Of a stretch of DNA of 64,000 bases, positions 41,062 through 52,135 are shown piece after piece. Origin of the DNA: Diplolepis rosae (taxonomy: Eukaryota > Arthropoda > Insecta > Hymenoptera > Diplolepididae); assembly GCA_030998225.1 (NCBI GenBank), contig JAPYXD010000459.1:558001-622000 (forward strand). Reading direction: 5' to 3'. Position 1 is the first letter of the stretch. The number at the start of each line of letters is the position of its first letter. Position numbers and translations under genes: made by a program. The notes under the pieces were generated by a model that worked only from the letters and a program-made list of their open reading frames with translations, made no database searches and was not told the origin of the DNA.

Positions 41062-41990
41062 ATGGATTTTAAAAAAAAAACTGTGGGGAAAGTGGACTTG
41101 GGTGCTTCATCAGGAGCTGAGGGATGGAGAGACGTCCTTCAGCTCCTGAAGGAGCAAAACGAGAAAATGGAAAAACTAGCCAGGGCCCTGAGCGTAATAC
41201 AAAAGGGTATGCTCAGGAACAACCCTGGCTTCGAAAAAGACTCTGTTAACGAGGCAGCTGAGGTGTTGGGCGGTATGCTCAACACCCACAGGTGCCTTCT
41301 TGAAAGCGGGGTGGAACTCCAGAAGAGGCTGGAAACCCACCCCGCCTCGAAAAAAATGGGTGTCTTTCGGAGACTGCGCTCTGCGTCTCTGGGAGACACC
41401 CCAAAATTTCAGACGAAAGGTGAGAAGAGGGCAGTCCCCTCCCCCCCTCAGGAAAGAACTCCTAAGAGGGGGAAGGGCGGCCCGTCACCGTCGTATGCAC
41501 AGGCGGCCAAGAGCCAGGCCCCGATTAAAGATGGGGACTGGAAAGTGGTCGCCAAAAAGAAAAAAAAAAGAAAAAAGTGGATACGGAGAGAAGGGCGAAG
41601 GACCCTGTGCAAGAAGCACAGGGTACAAACGCCAAGAGAACTTCGAAGCGCTCCTCGCCCGCCAGGTCAGGCAACGCCATCAAGGTGTCGGCGAAGGATG
41701 GCCAGTCCTACGCCGACATCTTGAAGGAAATGAAGGCGAAAGTCGACCCCCGGAAGGCAGGATCTGAGGTCCTGTCTATCCGGAGGACCAGGAAGGAAGA
41801 AGTCCTTCTGGTCCTCAAAAAGGGGGGAGACGTTTCGGCCTTCCGCAAGGAGCTCGACCTGGCAGTCGGGGAGAGGGCAGAGATTTCAGCCCTGGTCTCG
41901 ACGAGGTCCCTCGAAATTAGGGACCTCGACGAGACCGTTGAAAAAGAGGAGGTTGTATTTGCCCTGTGCTTGGCACTGGGCAGACCGGCA
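41062..41990 (+). pseudogene. R1 ORF1 (gag-like) remnant, frameshifted at an A-run
   Basis: The frame from ATG 41062 encodes a coiled-coil-prone N-terminus (LLKEQNEKMEKLARAL) and a basic, proline-rich middle. At the A-rich run around 41557-41576 the meaningful frame shifts, continuing as SYADILKEMKAKVDP and SIRRTRKEEVLLVLKKGGD, typical of R1-clade gag upstream of its zinc knuckles. It stops being gag-like after FALCLALGRPA near 41985. The CCHC knuckles are absent because of an internal deletion that joins gag directly to endonuclease sequence. The protein would bind element RNA if intact. Confidence 0.75.
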
Positions 41991-44623
41991 TCAAGGAGGG
42001 CCGGCATACTTGTTTGTAACCCTGATTTGGGCATCGGGGACTTCCTGGAGACCGACGCGTGGTTCAGACGAGGAGCGGGAGGGTCAATAATTGACCTCAC
42101 GATTGCCGCACCTTGCCTCGCTTCAAGGATAAGCGACTGGTCGGTCCTCGAGGTAATAACCTTGAGTGACCACCGGTGCATCGAATTTAGTCTAGAACAA
42201 GGGTGTCAAGCGGTGGAAAAGGGTAGGGGCGACGAAGGAAGGAGCCCCTCCTGGAACACGAGACGACTCAGCAGGGAGAGACTTCGCGAACACCTCGAAG
42301 AAACCAGGCTCATCGATGAGCTTGGTTGGGTCTGCCCTGCTGGGTCGCTTGAAGCTGCTGTACGCTCGGTGAGGCAGAAGGTGGTCGCGGCTTGTGACTA
42401 CTCGATGCCTCGCCGTAAGCGCAGGCAAGCCAGGTGTTCGATGTACTGGTGGAACGACGAGTTGGCAGCCCTACGTCGAGAATGCCTCGCAGCGCGGCGA
42501 CAATTCACCCGTTCAAAGGGGGATGCTACGCTGCACGAGGCATGGAAAGGGGCAAAAACAGCTTTGAGGCGAGGCATAAAGTAAAAAGCAGACTTCAATG
42601 CTGGAAAGACTTGATCGGTGAGGTCGAGAAGGACCCATGGGGTCTTGCCTTCAAAATAGTCACCAAGAGATTGGTGGATAGAAGAAAGACCCCAGGCCTG
42701 GATAATCCCGATCGAGTCAAGTACATTGTGCGTAGCTTTTTCACACACGTGGAGCCGTTCCAAAGGCAGGACCGAAGGTCCTGCGTGGTCCAGCGCGAGG
42801 AAGTCTTCACTCTCGAAGAACTAAAGAGAGCGGGTTGAAGGCTTAAGGCAAATACAGCGCCGGGTATCGACGGGGTGCCGAACGAGATCCTCAAAGAGGT
42901 GATCGGGGCATACCCGGAGATTCTCCTAGAAGCCTTTAACTCCTGTCTTCGGGAGGGGAGGTTCCTCACGGATTGGAAGAGGCAGAGGTTGGTCCTGCTG
43001 AGGAAGGGCAACAAACCTCTAGCGGTTGCCTCGTCGTATAGACCAATATGCTTATTGGATACGATGGGGAAGCTTCTGGAGGAGTTAATTCTACAACGGC
43101 TTCAGGCTCTCTTGGTCGGGGAGAACGGGCTCTCGGAAAACCAGTTCGGATTCAGGAAAGGCAGGTCCACTGTGGACACCATCCAAGCTGTGGTTAACAT
43201 CGCCACAAATTCAAGAAAAGGAACTGGTAAGCGTAAGGGATTCTGTGCGTTGATTAGCATTGGCATACGCAAAAAGTTCAATACCGCGAGATGGGACATC
43301 AGCATCGAGGCAACGATGCGGAAGAAGGTTCCAGACTACCTGTTGCGAATGATGGATGACTATCTGAGCGACAGGTGGGTGATATACGAGGGCGACAAAT
43401 GGTCTCTCAAAGAAGAGATGACATGTGGCGCTCCTCAAGGGTCGCGGGTGGGCCCACTCGTTTGGAACATCATGTACGATGATTTTCTGCGCATGGATCT
43501 GCCTGCTGGAACGAGCATCGTCGGCTTCGCGGATGACGCACTTGTCGTGTGCGCCGCTGACGACGTCAGAATCCTAGAACTGAGGATCAATGAAAGTCTG
43601 TGGCGAGCAAAGCGCTGGTTGGATAGTAGAGGCCTTAAAATGGCCCCTGAGAAAACTGAGGCTTTGCTTGTTACGGACAGGAGATCCTTCCAATATCCGA
43701 GGATCGTTCTCGGAGAGCATGAAGTCGAGTGGAAAACAAGCATTAAGTACCTGGGGGTGCAGCTGGATCGTAGGCTTAGTTTTGGCGAACACCTAAAGAT
43801 CGCAGCTGCCAAAGCCATCCAATGTGTAGCGATCTTGGCCCGGCTTATGCCAAACATTGGTGGACCCAGGGAAGCGAAAAGAAGACTGGTGGCAAGCGTG
43901 GTCCATTCGAAGCTGCTTTATGCAGCTCCGGTCTGGGCCAATGCCTTGCAAAACCATGCTATCCAGAAGAAGCTGTTCTCGGCGCAGAGACTTGTCGCGC
44001 TGAGAATAGTTTCGGCATATAGAACTATCTCGACGAGCGCTGTGCTGGTCCTGGCGAGCGTCCCGCCAATAGATTTATTGGCGGAGGAAAGGCAGGAAAC
44101 CTTTCAGCTTCGCAAGGAGCTTATCTGCGCCGACCTGCAGGAAATCGCTGGCGCGAAGGAGGCCATCCGCAAGGATGGAAGGCGCAGACTCGTCGAGAAA
44201 TGGCAGAGGAGATGGCATGGTGAGCAGACAGGGAGATGGACCTACCGCCTGATCCCGGAGCTCGCCACCTGGCTGAACAGAAAGCACGGGGAAGTCGGCT
44301 TTTACTTGGCGCAAGCGCTCTCGGGCCATGGCTGTTTTAACGCGTACCTGAGGCGCTCTAAGAAGAGAGACGAGGAGACGTGTTGTCACTGCGATTTCCC
44401 GGTGGATAACGCAGAGCACGCACTCTTCGTCAGCGCAAAATGGGGTGTGGCTAGGGAGGTCCTCGGTCAGGCGGTGGGTTCTGTACTTACTCCTGACTCG
44501 ATGGTCCCTCTCATGCTCCAGTCTGAACGGTTCTGGACGCTCATCGAGTCATTCGTCACACTTGTGATGAATACGAGAGAGCTTTATGGGCGTCGGGAGC
44601 GAAACAATGGGGAGGGCCAGTAG
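41991..44623 (+). pseudogene. R1 ORF2 remnant: C-terminal endonuclease plus reverse transcriptase
   Basis: It begins after the deletion with the last part of an APE-type endonuclease (RRGAGGSIIDLTIAAP, SDHRCIEFSL). A 2-base insertion near 42586 shifts frame, then a TGA at 42836-42838 interrupts the RT N-terminus. The long frame 42875-44623 holds APGIDGVPNEIL-type RT sequence, FGFRKGRSTVDTI, GAPQGSRVGPLVWNIMYDD and catalytic GFADDALVV, and ends with a CCHC-like zinc motif (CCHCDFPVDNAEHALF). In motif A the expected catalytic aspartate is glycine (ISIGIRKKFNTARW). The same change is in the second copy at 47437-48905. Confidence 0.88.
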
Positions 44624-45010
44624 AAATCGCATCGGGGTCTGTACCTGCGGTCCTGCGTCTCGGGTAGACTTGACTGTCCGCGTCGTTCGGGGGAGGAATC
44701 TGTTTGTTTCTCCCCTGGGTGGCGCGGCTAGTCGGTTACCCTAGTGGGCGTGTGGCCGCGGATGTAGGTTCCGAGCGAATGGATGACGGAAGAGTCGTAC
44801 GCGACTTTAATGGAACCAACCACCCGTGAAGTTTAAAGCCGAAAGGCGGTTCCGCGGGTGGTGAATTGGTTCGAGAGACGGGGTTCTTTGGTTTTAACAG
44901 GTATGCCTAGACCCGTCCTAGGAGATTCCTGTACAACGTCTATAAAAGATTTTGCCATTTTTCCTCCTCACCAAAAAAAAAAAAAAAAAAAAAAAAAATA
45001 TGATGAAGTA

Positions 45011-47075
45011 TATGATGAAGTAAATTAATGAATATAATTAATTCAATAATATAATTATTTTATATAATATAATCAAATTATGAACTAAATTCGTAAGAAT
45101 TTATAGATATTATTTTGGTTACAGTCAAAGGTTTAGGTAATGTTTTGTGTGTATTTAGAACTTGGCCACTCTAGACCGGCCGCTATGAGTATTGAAGATT
45201 TGTTAAAATAATTTTTTACAACTTTTTAGTATAAGAACTAACAGAATAAATGAACGTAGACTCCTGAGCCAGTTTACAGAATTTTGAAACCTTTATTTTA
45301 GTCCCGGGAACAATTTTCACAATAATCAATGGCTATTGACGATTTGATTACATAAACATCAGTTAGTGTTTTGATATTTTGTTCAGAATGATAAATTATA
45401 AAGTTTAGCTTTAAGATATTTCAAACTATTATTACATTATTATGTATCTACTTTTGCTACTACAACTTATAAGTAACATAAAACCCTACACAATTTTAGT
45501 TCTTAAATCCTTTATTTTTCCCACTTGCTTCATTTTTGACTCTTCCTGAAAAAGAAAAAAAACATTTCACAAAGTAAACGTCTCTTTTCAAGAATATCAT
45601 TTAAAGTGAAATAAAAAATACTTATATGAATTTCCCGTCAAATTAAAAATTTTCAATTTTTTTTTTTAACTTCATTTGAAGTGAGTAGATATTTTTCTGA
45701 AAATTTAAAACATATTATTGTTATTGAAAATTTTATATTAAAAAAATATTCAATATTTTTTATCATAGAGATTTAAAATCTTACCATTCTCCATGCCGTA
45801 ACAATCTTTTAGAGCAACAAAGCTCTTTATTTGTTTAAAATTTATTATTTTTATCACACACTACAAAGGTGAGCTTCTTGCTGTCAAACTGGGTTCCAAT
45901 TTTCAACTATTTACACTTGTGTGTCTGAATAATAAATTCACTCACTGTTGTTTAAAATTCTGCCCCACTTTCGCTAATATTTTTAAAACATGACACTTTT
46001 AATTTTAATATTTTTTCAAAAATTACATTTGAAAACCTAACCTGTACCATATTTAAAATTAAATATGGACAGGTTTCACTATTACCGACCTAGAAAAAAG
46101 CGAACAGATATGCGCAAGACATGCACGACCTCTTTCGAGCTGGCGCGAATTTAAAAAAAACGCCTGAAAAAGATCTGTTCGAATAGTGAAAGTGCATGTT
46201 GGGCGGTATCTCGTATACTAAACTACTCCCAATTATATTCCCTATTCTGCAACCCACTCGTGCCCACCCTGTATAAGTGTAATTATTAGGTTTATATATG
46301 TAAGGTTTATATGTTTAAGTGTATTTGTAATTTGAAATGTGATTGGCTACGTCTGAATGGTGTGAATGTATTTGTAAGTTGTTTATGTATGTACCGGATG
46401 ACTATTGGTAGGCTCGAGGTAAGAATTTTTTTCTATTTGAGAGAAGCATACCATTGCCAGTTGAAATAATACGCCCGATGCTCATTTTACCCAACTACGG
46501 TTTGAAGCACCTCAAGCGTCGGTGATATACTTATACATTTCATGGTAACCCAGTGATGCATGTTGGTGCCCTGTCGTCGATAACGTTCTACTCAACTCCT
46601 TACTATTCCCTATGTAACGCTTATTGTTATTCACTTTGGGTGAATTAGGTATATATCAAATTGATTTTACCCGACTAGGATTTAATAGATGTTCAAATGT
46701 CCTTATGTCCCAAGTTTAATCGACAGAGTTGAGTAAAATTACTTCAACTATTTTTCCCCGTGTAAACCTCATTTAGGCAAACAATTTTCCATATAAACGC
46801 TTTTTTGTATCTCACATATTTTGTCTAAAAAATGGAATTTTTGAATTTTAAACGTATTTTTTGGAATTGAAACAAAAAATATATGTTTTATCAGAAACTG
46901 CGTCAGACAAAATTTGTAGATCTTTTTGAAACGAATAACCTTGTATTCTTACGTTTTTTTCGTATTTTACATATTATTGTTAAAAAATTGAATTTTTGAT
47001 TTTTAATATTTTTTTTTAATTAGAAAGAAAAATTTCCATCTTATGAAAAAATGTTACAATTCAAATTTGTAGGTA
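45011..47075. other. Spacer between the two inverted R1 copies
   Basis: About 2.1 kb with no gene. The part about 46770-47075 is a dispersed repeat (family Y) that also occurs at about 62300-62530; shared blocks include TTTGTATCTCACATA and GTCAGACAAA/GTTAGACAAA followed by TTTGTAG. A short inverted pair, CGAACAGAT and ATCTGTTCG, sits at about 46100-46180. The rest is unassigned AT-rich DNA, probably older transposon sequence. Confidence 0.5.
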
Positions 47076-48905
47076 TTTTTTTTTTTTGGTTAGGAGGAAA
47101 AATGGCAAAATCTTTTATAGACGTTGTACAGGACTCTCCTAGGGCGGGTCTAGGCATACCTGTTAAAACCAAAAAACCCCCTCTCTCGAACCAATACACC
47201 ACCCGCGGAACCGCCTTTCGGCTTTAAACTTCACGGGTGGTTGGTTCCATTAAAGTCGCGTACGACTCTTCCGTCATCCGTTCGCTCGGAACTTCCACCC
47301 GCGGCCACACGCCCATTAGGATAACCGACTAGCCGCGCCACCCAGGGGAGAAACAAACAGATTCCTCCCCCGAACGACGCGGACAGTCAAGTCTACCCGA
47401 GACGCAGGACCGCGGGTGCAGGCCCCGATGCGATTTCTACTGGCCCTCCCCATTGTTTCGCTCCCGACGCCCATAAAGCTCTCTCGTATTCATCACAAGT
47501 GTGACGAATGACTCGATGAGCGTCCAGAACCGTTCAGACTGGAGCATGAGAGGGACCATCGAGTCAGGAGTAAGTTCAGAACCCACCGCCTGACCGAGGA
47601 CCTCCCTAGCCACACCCCATTTTTCGCAGACGAAGAGTGCGTGCTCTGCGTTATCCACCGGGGAATCGCAGTAGCAACACGTCTCCTCGTCTCTCTTCTT
47701 AAAGCGCCTCAGGTACGCGTTAAAACAGCCATGGCCCGAGAGCGCTTGTGCCAAGTAAAAGCCGACTTCCCCGTGCTTTCTGTTCAGCCAGGTGGCGAGC
47801 TTCGGGATCAGGCGGTAGGTCCATCTCCCTGTCTGCTCACCATGCCATCTCCTCTGCCATTTCTCGACGAGTCTGCTCCTTCCATCCTTGCTGATGGCCT
47901 CCTTCGCGCCAGCGATTTCCTGCAGGTCGGCGCAGATAAGCTCCTTGCGAAGCTGAAAGGTTTCCTGCCTTTCCTCCGTCAATAAATCTATTGACGGGAC
48001 GCTCGCCAGGACCAGCACAGCGCTCGTCGAGATAGTTCTATATGCCGAAACTATTCTCAGCGCGACAAGTCTCTGCGCCGAGAACAGCTTCTTCTGGATA
48101 GCATGGTTTTGCTTTCCACCAATGTTTGTCATAAGCCGGGTCAAGATCGCTCCACATTGGATGGCTTTGGCACCTGCGATCTTTAGGTGTTCGCCAAAGC
48201 TAAGCCTACGATCCAGCTGCACCCCCAGGTACTTAATGCTTGTTTTCCACTCGACTTCATGCTCTCCGAGAACGATCCTCGGATATTGGAAGGATCTCCT
48301 GTCCGTAACGAGCAAAGCCTCGGTTTTCTCAGGGGCCATTTTAAGGCCTCTACTATCCAACCAGCGCTTTGCTCGCCACAGACTTTCATTGATCCTCAGC
48401 TCTAGGATTCTGACGTCGTCAGCGGCGCACACGACAAGTGCGTCATCCGCGAAGCCGACGATGCTCGTTCCAGCAGGCAGATCCATGCGCAGAAAATCAT
48501 CGTACATGATGTTCCAAACGAGTGGGCCCACCCGCGACCCTTGAGGAGCGCCACATGTCATCTCTTCTTTGAGAGACTATTTTTCGCCCTCGTATATCAC
48601 CCACCTGTCGCTCAGATAGTCATCCATCATTCGCAACAGGTAGTCTGGAACCTTTTTCCGCATCGTTGCCTCGATGCTGATGTCCCATCTCGCGGTATTG
48701 AACTTATTGCGTATGCCAATGCTAATCAACGCACAGAATCCCTTACGCTTACCAGTTCCTTTTCTTGAATTTGTGGCGATGTTAACCACAGCTTGGATGG
48801 TGTCCACAGTGGACCTGCCTTTCCTGAATCCGAACTGGTTTTCCGAGAGCCCGTTCTCCCCGACCAAGAGAGCCTGAAGCCGTTGTAGAATCAACTCCTC
48901 CAGAA
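47076..48905 (-). mobile_element. R1-clade element copy 2, 5'-truncated
   Basis: Reverse-complement copy of the 3' part of the element at 40258-44997. It begins on this strand with a T-run (its A-tail, 47076-47087) and ends at 48905, which corresponds to about 43074 of copy 1. It is nearly identical in sequence, so a recent relative. It lies tail-to-tail with copy 1. The 5' truncation and separate short A-tail point to an independent insertion by target-primed reverse transcription. No clear target duplication was found. Confidence 0.88.
47437..48905 (-). pseudogene. R1 ORF2 fragment (reverse transcriptase and C-terminal zinc motif)
   Basis: The same frame as copy 1 is interrupted by a TAG near 48577-48579, where copy 1 has the TGG of KWSL. 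It carries an in-frame deletion of about 30 codons after NIGG near 48118. It keeps GAPQGSRVGPLVWNIMYDD and FADDALVV, and shares with copy 1 the glycine in place of the motif A aspartate (ISIGIRNKFNTARW). Its zinc motif has the cysteine (LFVCEKW) that copy 1 has lost (LFVSAKW). Confidence 0.85.
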
Positions 48906-49610
48906 TATGCTGTAACATTTCTAATTTTGATTTAATCAAAAAATGTTATCAGGATAATTTGTAGAGATTTATGAGCACTATCAAAAACCAGTTTTGAAAT
49001 TTTTGATTTTTTCAAAAAATTATTTTCAAAAACACAAAAGTAGTGCTCCATCCCTCAAATTTGATTGGATGTGGCTGGTTAACGAACTTGTCCTTACTTT
49101 TTCGGCTCCGATAAAGTGTACCAAAGCTCAATTCAATCTGATAATTCTATAGAGAGTTATGCCTCACACGACCTACTACAGACAGACAGACAGACTCTTT
49201 CATAAAAACCATTTTTTCTGACTCAAGGGGTCTCAAAACGTAAAGATTTGATGAAAATTTCGAAGGTCATTTTTCACATAAAACCAATACCTTCTCATCC
49301 ATGATGAGAATGTAAAAATGTCTTATTTTCACAAATGAACAAATTCAAAATAATGAAGAATCAAAGTCACACGCAGTATAAATATATGCTTGTATTTTGT
49401 TATGAATATGTTCACCAATTTCTTTTTCACGTCCCGTAAAGATATGTATAGTTGAAAATGATAGTATGTATACACTCATGTTTATGATTGAATAAATATA
49501 CACTAAAAACACTAAATTTCAATAATACTAAAAACAATGACTTGAAATAACGAAATGTTTCTATTTTTCTGATAATTGTTTAAATTTTTTTATGAAAACC
49601 ATGCAAAACA
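48906..49610. other. Repeat-derived flank downstream of R1 copy 2
   Basis: AT-rich, no gene. It contains a short CAGA microsatellite (about 49183-49197) and the blocks TTGTAGAGATTTATGAGCAC and CAAATTTGATTGGATG. It may be a continuation of the family Y repeat into which R1 copy 2 was inserted. Confidence 0.4.
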
Positions 49611-49677
49611 ATACTTTTGTAGGAGAGGACAGAGCTGGCGCCGCCTTACGAATTAGTTTCCATCTGGCATCACTAAG
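49611..49677 (-). repeat. Right member of a long-range inverted repeat
   Basis: Inverted partner of 39808-39873: GGAGAGGAC, GGCGCCG and CTGGCATCACTAA blocks in mirrored order. See the left member for interpretation. Confidence 0.6.
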
Positions 49678-50224
49678 GGAACTTAAATGTATCTAGCCGT
49701 CGGATAGAGCTGAGATGTACAGTCATGGAGAATAGACATAAGCAGGGATGGGTAACGACACGTCGTAATTTATTTTTTACGTTACGCGTAAAAAAACTAT
49801 GTATTATACGCAAATTGTTACAGTTTCGACGTTAAAATGTCGTAAAATAATTTTCAAATGTGAGTGATATCTTATTGGTCATTTCAAATGTAGACGTGCT
49901 GTAGGCCGCGAAGTTCTAAATTTGAAGATATTAACGATTCATATTCAAAGAGTCAAGCAACAAATAATATAAAGAAAGTAAGTAAGATTTGGTATTTCTA
50001 AAATCGTTTGTAATAAGTGGGCAAGTGTTATTAGCAAAAACTATTAAAGATATTAAACGCCTTTATTTTCATAAAATTGTGGTAAATATAGTAAACTATT
50101 TTATAAACTAGTGTTTTAAAATCAAGTATATTTTTTTGTAGGTTAGAAATTGAGTAAACTTTTTTAGATAATAAATTATCTTTACTGATAAAGTGCTTTC
50201 TTTTACAACAAGTCTAGGGTAACG

Positions 50225-50467
50225 ATGAGTAGGGCTGGTCGACCAAATTATAATCATTGGCGAGAAGCTGGTTATAAAAAAGATAAGGATGAAAATACTA
50301 AAAGGAGTGTAGCACGTTGCTTGGTTTGCAGGAAAATTCTTGCAAACACTGCTGTAGCTAGACTAAAAGCTCACAGGTTATTTTTTAATATGTATTTGTT
50401 TAGAATATTAGATGAAACTACTGCGCACCTGAATAAGTTCTATGTGTCACCAAGCAGGTCCTTCTAA
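50225..50467 (+). pseudogene. hAT transposase N-terminal BED zinc-finger fragment
   Basis: 80-residue frame from ATG 50225 starting MSRAGRPNYNHWREAGYKK, then SVARCLVCRKILANTAVARLKAHR, the CxxC and histidine pattern of a BED-type DNA-binding finger. The sequence after about 50375 no longer looks like transposase. The central catalytic region is absent, so the element cannot encode its own transposase. Confidence 0.75.
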
Positions 50468-50572
50468 AGGTTTCTATATAGGATGTTTCAGGAGGTTCTA
50501 TATTTAAAATTTTAATGAAATACTGAAGTTAATTGTAATAGGTATCAATAAATTTATAGAATAGAGTAGAAA

Positions 50573-50980
50573 ATGTTAATGAAAATAAAACTTTTATATA
50601 GAAATGTTTGCAAGCTGCCGTCAAAAGCCGCTAACAACGATGAAATCGCTTCAAGTAATATAAACTTTGAAAATTTTTTGATAGAAAATTTGGACGCTTC
50701 TGGTTTAAACGAAGTAGAAGAGTACAAGAATAAAAAAGGATTTTTCAGAGTGCTGTTCACGAAAAACATCGAGTCTCCAGTGACATTCTGGTCATTTGCA
50801 GAAAATAAATACTCGCGCTTGTCTTAACTTGCACAGAGACTTTTGAAAATCCCCGCTTCATCAGCACAGTTAGAAAGACTGTCTTCTAATTGGTCTTGTG
50901 TACATAAATCGATTAGAAATAGATTAAATTCCGAAAGATCGAAAAAATTAGTTCACATATATTATTCTTTGAAAAAAAAA
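50573..50980 (+). pseudogene. hAT transposase C-terminal dimerisation fragment
   Basis: Frame with SPVTFWSFAENKYSRLS, a stop at 50824-50826, then LAQRLLKIPASSAQLERLSSNWS and NRLNSERSKKLVHIYYSLK in the same frame. This is the hAT C-terminal (hATC) signature. It lies only about 100 bases after the BED fragment, so several hundred codons have been deleted between them. Confidence 0.82.
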
Positions 50981-51554
50981 ATTCTAATCAATCTGATGAA
51001 TATTAAGAACTGACAGGATTTTTTTTTTACTTCTCGCAAAATGAAAGCTTTTTCAGTATTTCATAATGACTGAAAAATGAATTAGTATAATACGTTTAAA
51101 AATGATTAAAAGAAATCGAAACTTTTATTATTAATGAAAAATATTATATTTACCAGTGTTGATTATATATAGTTTCTAAGGTGTTTTGGACATGATACGT
51201 CTATTATTTTCTTACTTTAAAAGATTTAAAGATAATTATTTTAAACAGTTCGTATACCATATATTAAACTTTCAAATATTTTAAGAATATATCAATGTTA
51301 AATAAGTACTTTCATAAATGAAAATAAGTGCAGTAGTATAATATCAAATGGTGTCATTACTTCAATCTAGACTGATTTTGAAAATTAATTTTGTTACTGT
51401 AAATCTTATCGTTTAATTTCCATTAATAATATTGAAATATCATTTAAAAAATTTAATACTTGCGAATCCGACGATCTATGTTGAACTTTTATTCATTCCT
51501 AGAATTAAAAATATCTCAACGCTAATATTACTTTTTCAGGTGAATATGTCGGCA

Positions 51555-51662
51555 TAGTTCAGTACTACATACATGTTTTTTATTATATGCTGTGCTTTTA
51601 GTTCTTATTAGTTCAGTACTACATACATGTTTTTTATTATATGCTGTGCTTTTAGTTCTTAT
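51555..51662. repeat. 54-bp exact tandem duplication
   Basis: Two adjacent copies of a 54-bp unit (51555-51608 and 51609-51662), beginning TAGTTCAGTACTACATACAT, identical as read. It lies in non-coding hAT interior; a young slippage or repair duplication, or an assembly artefact. Confidence 0.85.
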
Positions 51663-52135
51663 TTTTAAAAAAAGGTAATATAATACCCTGGGTTATGTGA
51701 ATAGGATTTCAATCTTATATGTTTGTCACTATTATATTCAGGTTAAGTCGTAAAAAGTTTTATTTAATTTTAGTTTTTTGATATATTTTCTTTTTGTTCA
51801 GTTTTTGAAATAATTTAAAAATTATTTGACTCTATATATATATATATAATATGTTTATACTGATAACCTAAATATTAATTGTATAGCAATTCTTTCATAA
51901 AAATATGATCTTAAGTATTAATTTTTTTCATTTATTAACCATTTTTCGTATTTACATTTAAGAAAATACAGTCATGATTTTATTAATGAAATTTGTAGCC
52001 TTTGAATTTATACGTAATTCCTTTCGTATACATATTTTGATAACAATTTCAAGTATATGTAATGTTTTCCTCCAACTTGTTTTCCTGTATCTAAATATTT
52101 TTTGGCACAATTTATTTGAAATAATCTTCTTATAG

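Larger units (their letters stand above)
40258..44997 (+). mobile_element. R1-clade non-LTR retrotransposon, full length but internally deleted
   Basis: GC-rich island in AT-rich DNA. A 14-bp flanking duplication (AATATAATGAAGTA at 40244-40257, AATATGATGAAGTA at 44997-45010, one mismatch) and an A-run at 44973-44998 define the insertion. The 5' untranslated region (40258-41061) contains repeated TATAAACG/TCTATCCC-type motifs. ORF1 and ORF2 are present but broken; the end of gag and most of the endonuclease are missing. The flanks are not 28S rDNA, so it is not at the classical R1 site. Confidence 0.9.

Noticed and set aside
41708..42181. Long minus-strand open frames opposite the R1 element (also 43435-43857, 48122-48544)
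   Set aside because: They are antisense shadows of GC-rich R1 coding sequence and show no family of their own.
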